Source of the DNA: a virus
Reading direction: 5' to 3' (one strand)
Virus record (IMG/VR): IMGVR_UViG_3300040806_000175
Coordinates: 1 to 28,176 of that record
Length of the DNA stretch: 28,176 nt
Made by a program: the position numbers and the translations under genes. The notes beneath the pieces were generated by a model. That model did not search any database and was not told the DNA's origin. It saw only the letters and a program-made list of their open reading frames with translations. This document shows, piece after piece, positions 1 to 5,218 of the stretch (its first letter is position 1; each line of letters starts with the position of its first letter).

Positions 1-495
1 GATCGTAGAGTCTGCTTCGAGCTGTTGAACTTTGTCTTCACCAATACGGCGGATCAGGTTTATTCTGAACTCCACGGCATTGCCTGACAAGTGACGATTA
101 CACTTGACGCACTGGGCATGGATGTTCCATGTATTGAACCTTAAATGACCTGCGGCGCCACGAGACCTGTAGTGTCCAGCATCCATGGTTCCGCCTAGCT
201 TCTGCTGTGGTAAGTTGCCACAACTGATACAAGGCTTATCACGGTCTCTGAACCGTACCCACGCATTGACGGCTTTCTGTGCCAGCTTCACCCAGTCAGA
301 TTTAGTACGCATCTTGGCGAGCTGTTCTTTGGTGTCTTGACGTACGCTTTTACGTACCACTTCCTGACCTTCTTCAGATTTAGCGAAGGCGATGAGATGC
401 TCCATAGAACAAAATGCCCGCAGACCACCACGGATGGCAGTCTCGGCAGGCACTTTCTTCTTGCAGTAACTACATTTGCGATTCTTGGCTTGCAT
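1..495 (-). CDS. ninG: NinG/Rap-family recombination protein (3' end cut by window edge)
   Basis: 165 residues are visible and the frame is still open at base 1, so the C-terminus is missing. An N-terminal CxxC pair (CSYC) followed by FCS forms a putative zinc knuckle. Next come a Lys/Gln-rich helical stretch, the segment FRDRDKPCISCG, then MDAGHYRSRGA, LRFNTWNIHAQC, CNRHLSGNAVEF and a final IGEDKVQQLE. This order is the signature of lambda NinG (Rap), a structure-specific endonuclease acting at Holliday junctions and D-loops during phage recombination. That role is family knowledge. The ATG at 495 lies 26 bases inside the 3' end of the methyltransferase gene, so the two are probably translationally coupled. 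The gene closes a recombination module that begins with the annealing protein at 4592. A plain HNH nuclease is a less likely reading. Confidence 0.93.
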   Translation of the reverse strand, partial: MQAKNRKCSYCKKKVPAETAIRGGLRAFCSMEHLIAFAKSEEGQEVVRKSVRQDTKEQLAKMRTKSDWVKLAQKAVNAWVRFRDRDKPCISCGNLPQQKLGGTMDAGHYRSRGAAGHLRFNTWNIHAQCVKCNRHLSGNAVEFRINLIRRIGEDKVQQLEADSTI

Positions 496-1345
496 AATCC
501 ATATACGCCTTTATGACTTCCGCTGCGACTTGCGGGACGATAGCGTTACCCGCTCCCCGCAGTAAGCCCACTCGATTGGGAACCCCATTAGCCAAAGGGA
601 AAAGCGTGGGTTCAATCGGTATTGGTCTTTGTTTTCCATCTCTGCATTCAATAGTCTGGCAGCCCCACCAAGGGTTGTGCCTTGACTCGGATGATTGGCT
701 GCTGCTCCTTCTCCCCGTACTTGCGGATTGTCCTGAGTTGATGGAGTTGGGTACGGAACAAGACTTGCTGCCGTCGCTAGAGGATTGCCACCATTCACTC
801 CTCTCGGATTGTCTGGATTCTTGCTTGCTCCGCCCGTCGATGCTGTTGGAGTGGGATACGAAGAACAATCGTTCTCTTTTGTGCGGGGCGCCGACGCTGC
901 AAGCTGGCAATACGACCATTGCTGTGGCGTAACCTTCTTTTTCCAAGTCAGTTTGTAGATCGTCGAACCATCCTGTCCTAATTGCTGAGCTAACTTGTTC
1001 TCCAAATATGACTGAAGGCTGGCACTTGGCGACAAGCTCTGTGAAGACTGGTGCAAGGTGTCGTTCGTCTGACTTGCCTTTGTTGTTTCCTGCGACTGAG
1101 AATGGTTGGCATGGCGGACTTCCTGTCCAAACAGGTCTAGCTGAATCCCATCCTGCCAATTCGAGTGCGTAACTCCATCCACCAATTCCTGCGAAGAAGT
1201 GACACTGAGTGAATCCTTTAAGGTCGTTTGCTTCGACTTCAGTGATTGATCTGTCATCAACTTCTCCATCAGGAATTAGTCCTTCTTTGATGAGTTCTCT
1301 TAGCCATTCTGACGCGAACGGATCAAACTCGTTGTAATAGTTCAT
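470..1345 (-). CDS. Phage DNA (cytosine-5) methyltransferase
   Basis: 291 residues. It would transfer a methyl group from S-adenosylmethionine to C5 of cytosine in a specific site, most likely to protect phage DNA from host restriction. Visible motifs: I, FAGIGG (51-56), the SAM site; IV, GSPPCQPFS with catalytic Cys79; VI, EQV (116-118), where most of the family has ENV; VIII, HKRERLFF (155-162); X, GNAIVPQVA (266-274). Residues about 165-225, the target-recognition region, are Ser/Gln-rich and look poorly ordered. This is the stretch where the nested frame carries its own motifs. The N-terminus (NEFDPFASEWLRELI...LIPDGEVD) is typical of phage-borne members. The start overlaps the preceding stop as ATGA. 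No restriction enzyme is nearby, so it appears to be an orphan. The recognition site cannot be read from sequence. Confidence 0.93.
   Translation of the reverse strand: MNYYNEFDPFASEWLRELIKEGLIPDGEVDDRSITEVEANDLKGFTQCHFFAGIGGWSYALELAGWDSARPVWTGSPPCQPFSVAGNNKGKSDERHLAPVFTELVAKCQPSVIFGEQVSSAIRTGWFDDLQTDLEKEGYATAMVVLPACSVGAPHKRERLFFVSHSNSIDGRSKQESRQSERSEWWQSSSDGSKSCSVPNSINSGQSASTGRRSSSQSSESRHNPWWGCQTIECRDGKQRPIPIEPTLFPLANGVPNRVGLLRGAGNAIVPQVAAEVIKAYMDYASQESQM
511..1257 (-). CDS. Nested alternate-frame protein inside the methyltransferase gene
   Basis: A 248-codon frame on the same strand as the methyltransferase, shifted by +1 and lying wholly inside it. The ATG at 1257 has GGAG six bases upstream; an upstream in-frame ATG at 1269 is weakly placed. 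The product has an ordered, protein-like motif series: LFGQEVRHAN, SPSASLQSYLENKL, GSTIYKLTWKKKVTP, CQLAASAPRT, two YPTP segments, and a C-terminus with LNPRFSLWLMGFPIEW followed by a Ser/Arg/Lys-rich tail. From memory, similar hypothetical proteins (SASLQ..., LTWK, TPTA, NP...RWLMG.P.EW) occur in other phages and prophages, again beside this methyltransferase type. Their function is unknown to me. The reservation is that alternate frames of a conserved gene can resemble each other without being translated. Expression is inferred, not shown. Confidence 0.6.
   Translation of the reverse strand: MTDQSLKSKQTTLKDSLSVTSSQELVDGVTHSNWQDGIQLDLFGQEVRHANHSQSQETTKASQTNDTLHQSSQSLSPSASLQSYLENKLAQQLGQDGSTIYKLTWKKKVTPQQWSYCQLAASAPRTKENDCSSYPTPTASTGGASKNPDNPRGVNGGNPLATAASLVPYPTPSTQDNPQVRGEGAAANHPSQGTTLGGAARLLNAEMENKDQYRLNPRFSLWLMGFPIEWAYCGERVTLSSRKSQRKS
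1264..1267 (-). promoter_or_regulatory. Shine-Dalgarno GGAG for the nested frame
   Basis: GGAG on the minus strand, followed by the six-base spacer AAGTTG and the ATG at 1257. Its spacing is close to ideal and it lies inside methyltransferase coding sequence. It decides in favour of the start at 1257 over 1269 for the nested protein. Confidence 0.5.
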
Positions 1346-1560
1346 ACGTGCTTGTTTGGTCTTATGCGCTGATGGTTCATGTACTTGGCAATCTTGTTTA
1401 TCTCTTGCGCCGTGGTATCGAACTTCTCAGCCAAGATTTCATTGCTAAGCTGGAGCATTTCTCTGCGCAATCTAGCTCGCTCCTCACAAAGTTGCTTAAT
1501 TAAGTCAACATCGTGTGGGGTCAGTTCATTTTCCATGATCTGTGCTACGTCATTCATCAT
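1342..1560 (-). CDS. Small helical protein, possible DNA-binding
   Basis: 72 residues, acidic at the N-terminus and basic at the C-terminus. The central part (LSNEILAEKFDTTAQEINKI) reads like a short helix-turn-helix of the type seen in small phage regulators, with the turn around FDTT. I do not recognise the family. It overlaps the preceding gene as ATGA (start at 1560, stop of the previous gene at 1557) and is itself followed by an ATGA overlap with the methyltransferase, so it sits in a tightly coupled run. The coding call is firm because of this spacing; the DNA-binding role is inference. Confidence 0.75.
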   Translation of the reverse strand: MMNDVAQIMENELTPHDVDLIKQLCEERARLRREMLQLSNEILAEKFDTTAQEINKIAKYMNHQRIRPNKHV

Positions 1561-1832
1561 TGCTTCCCCCAGTTAGGTAGGTCTTCTTCTTCAAGTGGGC
1601 AGAATTTACCCATGTAGTCAGACATATAGAACTTATGTGGATACGCATGCGGCATATCCATATACAGTGGCTCTACCGTGATTGACTCTTCATCGCGATC
1701 GGTAACGACGCAATACACCATATCTTTGAGCATTGCGGTCATCTTGATGTCTATTACGTAATCGTAATCCAATGGCGTCTTGTACCCTTCGGCGTAACCA
1801 AACTTAGGCTTAAATACCTGTTTTTGACTCAT
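1557..1832 (-). CDS. Hypothetical phage protein
   Basis: 91 residues with alternating aromatic and charged residues (KFGYAEGYKTPLDYDYVIDI, ESITVEPLYMDMPHAYPHKFYM), suggesting a small beta-rich globular fold. There is no signal peptide or membrane segment. I chose the ATG at 1832 over a longer frame beginning at 1862 because GAGG lies six bases upstream, whereas the 1862 start lies further inside the preceding gene and has no clear ribosome site. It overlaps the preceding gene by 23 bases. Function unknown. Confidence 0.75.
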   Translation of the reverse strand: MSQKQVFKPKFGYAEGYKTPLDYDYVIDIKMTAMLKDMVYCVVTDRDEESITVEPLYMDMPHAYPHKFYMSDYMGKFCPLEEEDLPNWGKQ

Positions 1833-2034
1833 CTTTAACCTCGCATTTTGGAAATGGAACATCTGTGTAGGAAATGCCGTACACGATATTGTGGATGGTG
1901 GTCGGAGATACGCAGAACTTCTTAGCTATGTTAGCTAAGCTGTAGCAGTCAGCTAGACCATGGTAATGCGATCGCATCAAGTCGAGACAGCGGATTTCCT
2001 TCACCTGCTCATCAGTTAGTACCCGTTTAGACAT
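1810..2034 (-). CDS. Small helix-turn-helix protein
   Basis: 74 residues. The segment LTDEQVKEIR near the N-terminus and SLANIAKKFCVSPTTIHNIVYG (about residues 32-53) match the pattern found in many small phage and homing-endonuclease-linked HTH modules: an LTdeqv..IR element, then 'IA..f.vs..tI..I..g'. It probably binds DNA. The frame extends upstream to 2208, but that part runs through the previous gene and reads as non-protein. The ATG at 2034, with GGGG about eight bases upstream, is the likely start. It overlaps the Cys-rich gene by eight bases. It could be a minor regulator of this operon. Confidence 0.72.
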   Translation of the reverse strand: MSKRVLTDEQVKEIRCLDLMRSHYHGLADCYSLANIAKKFCVSPTTIHNIVYGISYTDVPFPKCEVKDESKTGI

Positions 2035-2248
2035 TATTCTGCCCCTTTCTCGCCATAATTGCTGCGTACCTAGCCTCATGCCCTTCGTAGTTAGCAGATG
2101 CTGGGCGATGCCACCATAATGGGCAATCCGTAGCTTCACACGACTCTGTTTGCTGACGCCATGTGCCACGATCGCAACTGTCGTAGTTGCAGTCCTTACA
2201 CTTCGCATCGATTGCCATGCGCTTCGACTTCTTAATATCAGTAATCAT
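2027..2248 (-). CDS. Small cysteine-rich protein, putative zinc-binding
   Basis: 73 residues. KCKDCNYDSCDRGTWRQQ is followed by ESCEATDCPLW, giving a CxxC pair plus further cysteines. This arrangement (basic leader, CKDC, GTWR, C..TDCPL, RP) recurs in small phage proteins of unknown role, where it is thought to bind zinc. That is family recollection. It overlaps its upstream neighbour by 11 bases and its downstream neighbour by 8. Function unknown; a nucleic-acid-binding role is a guess from the zinc pattern. Confidence 0.8.
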   Translation of the reverse strand: MITDIKKSKRMAIDAKCKDCNYDSCDRGTWRQQTESCEATDCPLWWHRPASANYEGHEARYAAIMARKGQNNV

Positions 2249-2546
2249 TTCGACCTCTCTCTTCTGGTAGTGTTACGTGGATGCCGAGCTTGTCTCGTAA
2301 AGCGTCGATAAAGACATCCATTACTTCGTTGAATTCAGCTGTTGTCAGCTGTGTTGTGCTACGTTTTTCTGGGTACATAGCCTGCATGATTGGCTTAAAC
2401 ATGCGGTCTTTTACCAATGCCTCTGTTGGCGGTATTTCGACCTTGATGTTGCGCATATCGAAGTCCATGAATGCCAGCTCGTGAGCGACTTCACGGAACA
2501 CGACATGACCCCAGTCATTTTGGTTTGCCGTTCTCAGTTTTCCCAT
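2238..2546 (-). CDS. Hypothetical protein of the recombination operon
   Basis: 102 residues, soluble. Visible stretches are WGHVVFREVAHELAFMDFDM at the N-terminus, MYPEKRSTTQLTTAEFNEVMDVFIDAL in the middle and GIHVTLPEE near the C-terminus. The middle pattern (MYP..RST..LT..EF..V.D....L) resembles small proteins from phage recombination or nin-type regions, but I cannot name the family. The ATG start at 2546 overlaps the preceding gene by 32 bases. Position between the XRE regulator and NinG suggests an accessory recombination role; this is inference. Confidence 0.75.
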   Translation of the reverse strand: MGKLRTANQNDWGHVVFREVAHELAFMDFDMRNIKVEIPPTEALVKDRMFKPIMQAMYPEKRSTTQLTTAEFNEVMDVFIDALRDKLGIHVTLPEERGRNDY

Positions 2547-2679
2547 TCATCTCATCCTGTAGTTGTTTCAGTGCAGCTTCGCCACGTTTCTTCTTGATGG
2601 CGTCTTTTCTCGCGTTCCACCACCCATGACCGTGACGCTTTACTTGCTCTTTCCAGTATCGGGCTTCACAAGCAAGCAT
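2515..2679 (-). CDS. Small CEAR-motif phage protein
   Basis: 54 residues from the ATG at 2679, which has AGGG just upstream. The same frame can start at a TTG at 2700, giving 61 residues, and the choice is uncertain. The sequence has CEARYW at the N-terminus, a basic tryptophan-containing middle (HGHGWWNARKD), then KKKRGEAALKQLQDEM. The order CEAR(Y/W)...KKRG...L...M recurs in small phage proteins of unknown function. The product is highly basic and predicted helical, so nucleic-acid contact is possible. Function not established. Confidence 0.65.
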   Translation of the reverse strand: MLACEARYWKEQVKRHGHGWWNARKDAIKKKRGEAALKQLQDEMNGKTENGKPK

Positions 2680-2692
2680 GTGACCCTGCACG

Positions 2693-3052
2693 TCATTCAA
2701 GTTCTTTAATTAAGTTTTCCACCAGTTTGCTGTGAGCTACCAGCTCGGTATAACGTGAGTCGTTACACCTATGGTCGATAGCCTCTAGCACTTGTTGCAT
2801 GTTCTTCTTGTAGAACGAGCTTACTGGTGCGTTAGATAGGTTCAGAAATTCCTCGACAGATATGCCAAAGAACTCGGCGATCTTCTCAAGACGCTCGTCA
2901 TTCATGCGCTTGGTATTCTGCATGTTGTGAGCGTGTTGTCTCGATACGCCAAGATGCTTGGCAACGTGAGAAAGCGGCGCGCCAAACATATGGCACGCAA
3001 CCTTCAACGCCTGACCTGCGTGAGCTTCTGATTCAGGCTTCACAAGGATCAT
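2693..3052 (-). CDS. XRE/Cro-type transcriptional regulator
   Basis: 119 residues. A helix-turn-helix of the XRE family occupies about residues 27-46 (LSHVAKHLGVSRQHAHNMQN), followed by the usual second pair of helices (NDERLEKIAEFFGISVEEFL). The C-terminal 45 residues are helical and charged and probably dimerise. It overlaps the SSB-like gene (stop at 3052, start at 3052). It is the best candidate to bind the inverted repeat around the operon promoter at 4614-4659, which would make the operon self-regulated; that link is inference. No protease or cleavage site of a CI/LexA type is visible. Confidence 0.85.
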   Translation of the reverse strand: MILVKPESEAHAGQALKVACHMFGAPLSHVAKHLGVSRQHAHNMQNTKRMNDERLEKIAEFFGISVEEFLNLSNAPVSSFYKKNMQQVLEAIDHRCNDSRYTELVAHSKLVENLIKELE

Positions 3053-3285
3053 TAGAACGGCACATCCTGCTCAGGCGCAGAACTTGTAGCTTGTGGTTGA
3101 AGCTGGTCGTTCTTAGGCGTGATAGATAAAGACATGAACTTGCCTGACTTACCGTCCTTAACCCATGCAGATAGCCAGAACTCCTGACCATCGACGTTGA
3201 TAGAACCCTTGTACTCAGGGTGACGATCGGTTTCTTTGCGATCGTTCTTAAAAAGGACTCCGCGATTAGTATTATCGTATTCCAT
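3052..3285 (-). CDS. Small SSB-like protein with acidic-hydrophobic tip
   Basis: 77 residues. The N-terminal two thirds (GVLFKN, HPEYKGSINVDGQEFWLSAW, GKFMSLSITPK) alternate strand-forming residues as in a compact beta barrel. A Gln/Ala/Ser-rich linker follows, and the last six residues are EQDVPF. Bacterial SSB proteins end in a similar tip (DDDIPF) that recruits partner enzymes. The product therefore looks like a minimal single-strand-binding or replication accessory protein. This fits its place beside an annealing protein. Two small-protein families share the first part, so the assignment is moderate. Confidence 0.72.
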   Translation of the reverse strand: MEYDNTNRGVLFKNDRKETDRHPEYKGSINVDGQEFWLSAWVKDGKSGKFMSLSITPKNDQLQPQATSSAPEQDVPF

Positions 3286-3962
3286 TAGATTGCTCCGTTA
3301 GACATGAAAAGATATGCAGTCATTGCAGCGCCGATAAGAGCGCCAGTGATTACGCCAGTGACTACGTCTGACTTAGTAAGTGATTTCTGATCAAAATCAA
3401 AATTGATCACTGGAATCTCACCAGTAGCTTTAGCCTGATCAACAGCTAAATCCATGAGCTTTTTCTTATGCTCCGTGCTACGGCTCTCGTATACCTTGCC
3501 GGCAACGATATTGAAGTACTTAGGATTAGCAATGCTGTACAGTCGATTGATTTCATCGATGCTGGGCGACTTAGACTTCTTGATCGCAGCAAGAAGAGCA
3601 TCTCTATTCTTAGTTACGTATTGGTTAATTTTCTGTGAAGAACCAGAGAAAGTGCCGTTACTGAACCAGAAGTAATAGCGCTGATATGTAGAAAGCCCTA
3701 CGTCGTAGTTATCAAGTATGGTTTTCTTATTTATCTTCTTGCCAGATGCGGCTAGATAAAATGCAGTTATCGATTTAGCTGTCTTGTAGCTAACGCCTTT
3801 ATAGAACTTGTCTAACGGCTGTTGCTTAGCCTCTTCTTTACGCCTCATCATCTCAGCCCATATCTGACGCTTTTCTTCCTGTGACAGGTGATGCATGTGC
3901 ATCTGTGTTTGGCGTGAACCGCCGTTAACAACAGCTTTTGATGTTGTATGACCTTTACTCAT
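3285..3962 (-). CDS. Unknown protein with C-terminal membrane anchor
   Basis: 225 residues. The His/Met-rich N-terminus (MHMHHLSQEEKRQIW) leads into a charged helix (about 27-50), then a middle domain with AKSITAFYLAASGKK and GLSTYQRYYFWFSNGTFSG that could contain a DNA-binding turn. The last 25 residues hold one clear membrane segment (VVTGVITGALIGAAMTAYLF), so the protein is probably a tail-anchored inner-membrane protein with its bulk in the cytoplasm. I do not recognise it. It is 12 bases downstream of the annealing protein gene and directly upstream of the SSB-like gene. A membrane-tethered protein in the middle of a recombination operon is unusual. Confidence 0.8.
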   Translation of the reverse strand: MSKGHTTSKAVVNGGSRQTQMHMHHLSQEEKRQIWAEMMRRKEEAKQQPLDKFYKGVSYKTAKSITAFYLAASGKKINKKTILDNYDVGLSTYQRYYFWFSNGTFSGSSQKINQYVTKNRDALLAAIKKSKSPSIDEINRLYSIANPKYFNIVAGKVYESRSTEHKKKLMDLAVDQAKATGEIPVINFDFDQKSLTKSDVVTGVITGALIGAAMTAYLFMSNGAI

Positions 3963-3974
3963 CTTCGTGTCCTC

Positions 3975-4592
3975 TTAGAGTGTGTTTTTACGCAACGTAT
4001 CAAGAATTTCCTTGATAGATGCCTTTTGCTTAGACGAAAACTCAGACCAGACAGCCGACATCATTGGCTCGTCTTCTTTGAGTTCATCACCTAATTCTTT
4101 CAACGCTAATGCATCCTCTTCCTCAAGAGCATTCAAGAACGCTGTTACATAGAGCTGTTTCTGCTCTTTGTTGATTCGTTTGGCAGGTTTAGCAGGTTCT
4201 GCTTCTGGCTCTCCAGTCAGCTCAACACCGCCGTAGATAGAGATACCTAGACCGAACATCGCCATACACTTAACCAAACAACGCATGCGAGTGGTATTGA
4301 TGGCAAATGCATCAGGGTTAGCGATAGGTTTGTTACGGTAATCCATAACAGGCAGCCACATGGTACGCATAGCCATCTGGTCGTTCTCTTGGATCGTTAG
4401 TACGCACTCGACCATCATTGTGCCGTCTTCGTACTTAGTCTCAGAGAATGAGTAGCTGTTGTTAGGGTAATAAGTAGACAAAGTCGAATAGGCGAATGCC
4501 CACGACAAATAATCTAGGTTGCCTTTGCGCTCGATGTGCTTAGAAACGTCGACTTTAGACAGGGTCGACCAGACCTGTTGATGTAATGACAT
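3975..4592 (-). CDS. SAK3-type single-strand annealing protein (DUF1071 family)
   Basis: 205 residues. It matches the DUF1071/SAK3 family of phage annealing proteins, which coat single-stranded DNA and pair complementary strands in phage recombination. Diagnostic stretches are WSTLSKVDVSKHIERKGNLD at 8-27, YLSWAFAY at 28-35, WLPVMDYRNKPI at 79-90, and DAFAINTTRMRCLVKCMAMF running into GLGISIYGG (94-122). A Glu/Pro/Lys-rich linker follows, then a helical C-terminal domain. It is the first gene of the operon: the promoter lies just upstream, and GAGG precedes the ATG by six to seven bases. NinG at the far end and the SSB-like protein nearby complete a recombination set. No partner exonuclease is visible in the window. 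Confidence 0.88.
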   Translation of the reverse strand: MSLHQQVWSTLSKVDVSKHIERKGNLDYLSWAFAYSTLSTYYPNNSYSFSETKYEDGTMMVECVLTIQENDQMAMRTMWLPVMDYRNKPIANPDAFAINTTRMRCLVKCMAMFGLGISIYGGVELTGEPEAEPAKPAKRINKEQKQLYVTAFLNALEEEDALALKELGDELKEDEPMMSAVWSEFSSKQKASIKEILDTLRKNTL

Positions 4593-4613
4593 GTGTGACC
4601 TCGTTTACATTAA

Positions 4614-4659
4614 CTGAGTGCTAACAATAGTATAGGTAAATTCACATGTCAACACTCAG
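4614..4659. promoter_or_regulatory. Inverted repeat flanking the promoter, probable operator
   Basis: The arms are CTGAGTGCTAAC (4614-4625) and GTCAACACTCAG (4648-4659). They are reverse complements at 10 of 12 positions, with seven outer bases perfect and a 22-base spacer. One arm covers the -35 element and the other covers the -10/start-site region. A repressor bound here would block the promoter. Arm centres are about 34 bases apart, close to three helical turns. The XRE protein encoded at 2693-3052 is the obvious candidate ligand, but this is inferred from context only. Confidence 0.5.
4624..4652 (-). promoter_or_regulatory. Sigma70-like promoter of the recombination operon
   Basis: On the minus strand TTGACA (4652-4647), a perfect -35 match, is followed after 17 bases by TATTGT (4629-4624), which matches four of six positions of the -10 consensus. 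Transcription would begin near 4617, leaving about 25 bases before the SAK3 start codon. It stands immediately downstream of a terminator, as expected for an independent transcription unit. Confidence 0.65.
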
Positions 4660-4660
4660 G

Positions 4661-4706
4661 CAATAAAAAACCCCGAACAGGCAGATGAGGAAACCTGAAC
4701 GGGGTT
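4661..4706 (-). terminator. Intrinsic terminator at the end of the late transcript
   Basis: Read on the minus strand, a hairpin with outer stem AACCCCG/CGGGGTT, a two-base mismatch and inner stem CAGG/CCTG (arms 4694-4706 and 4669-4681) runs into a T-rich tract (TTTTATTG). There is no T-tract on the plus-strand side, so it is one-directional. It closes the unit that ends with the Cys-rich gene at 4775 and separates it from the recombination operon. Confidence 0.85.
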
Positions 4707-4774
4707 AGTGTCGGATAAGAGGTCACGAGAACCGACGCGTGGATTATCTCACAGATTTCTTGCCGCGACAGCTA

Positions 4775-4945
4775 TTAGAAGCTCTTGGCTAAACACTTAC
4801 CTGCTGCTGCGCATGACGCAGGATTAGGACAGCGTGAGCATGGCTGAAATTTCTTAGACTTCATTGACTTTTTTTCTTCTTCAAGCGCGTAGTTTCGCAC
4901 CCATTCAGGCAGATATTTGCCCTTTCCATCGTATTGCTCAGCCAT
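4775..4945 (-). CDS. Small cysteine-rich protein
   Basis: 56 residues. The N-terminal half is charged and helical (YLPEWVRNYALEEEKK). The C-terminal half carries four cysteines in CSRCPNPASC...GKC, a plausible single zinc-binding knuckle. The ATG at 4945 shares one base with the stop of the upstream gene (TAATG), so its translation is coupled. It is the last gene before the terminator. I do not recognise the family, and its function is unknown. The overlap and the clean open frame support it as a real gene. Confidence 0.72.
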   Translation of the reverse strand: MAEQYDGKGKYLPEWVRNYALEEEKKSMKSKKFQPCSRCPNPASCAAAGKCLAKSF

Positions 4946-5076
4946 TACTTTTTTCCTTTTGGCTTGTAGCCTGATGCGTAGATTGCGCGACCTTGCTTCT
5001 CAGCCGCAGCTTTGGTTTTGTATACTTTACCAGAGGTTCCCCAACGGTAACCACCTTTCACTTTCTTAACGGGCAT
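4945..5076 (-). CDS. Small basic glycine/lysine-rich phage protein
   Basis: 43 residues: MPVKKVKGGYRWGTSG leads into KVYKTKAAAEKQGRAIYASG and a KPKGKK tail. The motif 'KGGY.WG..GKVY..KA.AEKQ..AI.ASGY' occurs in many phages as a stand-alone micro-protein or as the tail end of larger proteins. Its role is not known to me. The start lies 11 bases inside the lipoprotein gene and the stop overlaps the next ATG. The strong positive charge suggests nucleic-acid contact, but this is inference. Confidence 0.8.
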   Translation of the reverse strand: MPVKKVKGGYRWGTSGKVYKTKAAAEKQGRAIYASGYKPKGKK

Positions 5077-5218
5077 TCGTAGCTCCATTGATGCGGATGC
5101 ATAAAGGGGTCGATTCAGATGAACAATCGCTTAGTGCGCTTGCGCCAGTTCCTAGCCAACCCAGAGATGAGCAGCCGGTTAATAATGCTGTGCTTATTAA
5201 TAATGTGGCTAACTTCAT
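5066..5218 (-). CDS. Small lipoprotein, candidate outer-membrane spanin (Rz1-like)
   Basis: 50 residues. MKLATLLISTALLTGCSS is a textbook lipoprotein signal: a basic residue, a hydrophobic core, and the lipobox LTGC with Cys16 as the lipidated residue. The mature part is 35 residues with two further cysteines (Cys32, Cys40). Size and placement directly after a holin gene fit an outer-membrane spanin subunit, which joins inner and outer membranes at the last step of lysis. The mature region is not proline-rich as in lambda Rz1, and no inner-membrane spanin partner is obvious, so another small lipoprotein role is possible. The ATG at 5218 shares its A with the holin stop (TAATG). Confidence 0.75.
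   Translation of the reverse strand: MKLATLLISTALLTGCSSLGWLGTGASALSDCSSESTPLCIRINGATNAR

Noticed and set aside
513-932. Plus-strand 139-residue frame opposite the methyltransferase
   Set aside because: No motifs, opposite strand to every supported gene, and the region already carries two frames on the minus strand.
1810-2208. Extended 132-residue version of the small HTH protein
   Set aside because: The first 58 residues run through the Cys-rich gene in another frame and look random. The ATG at 2034 has a ribosome site and starts a clean HTH protein.
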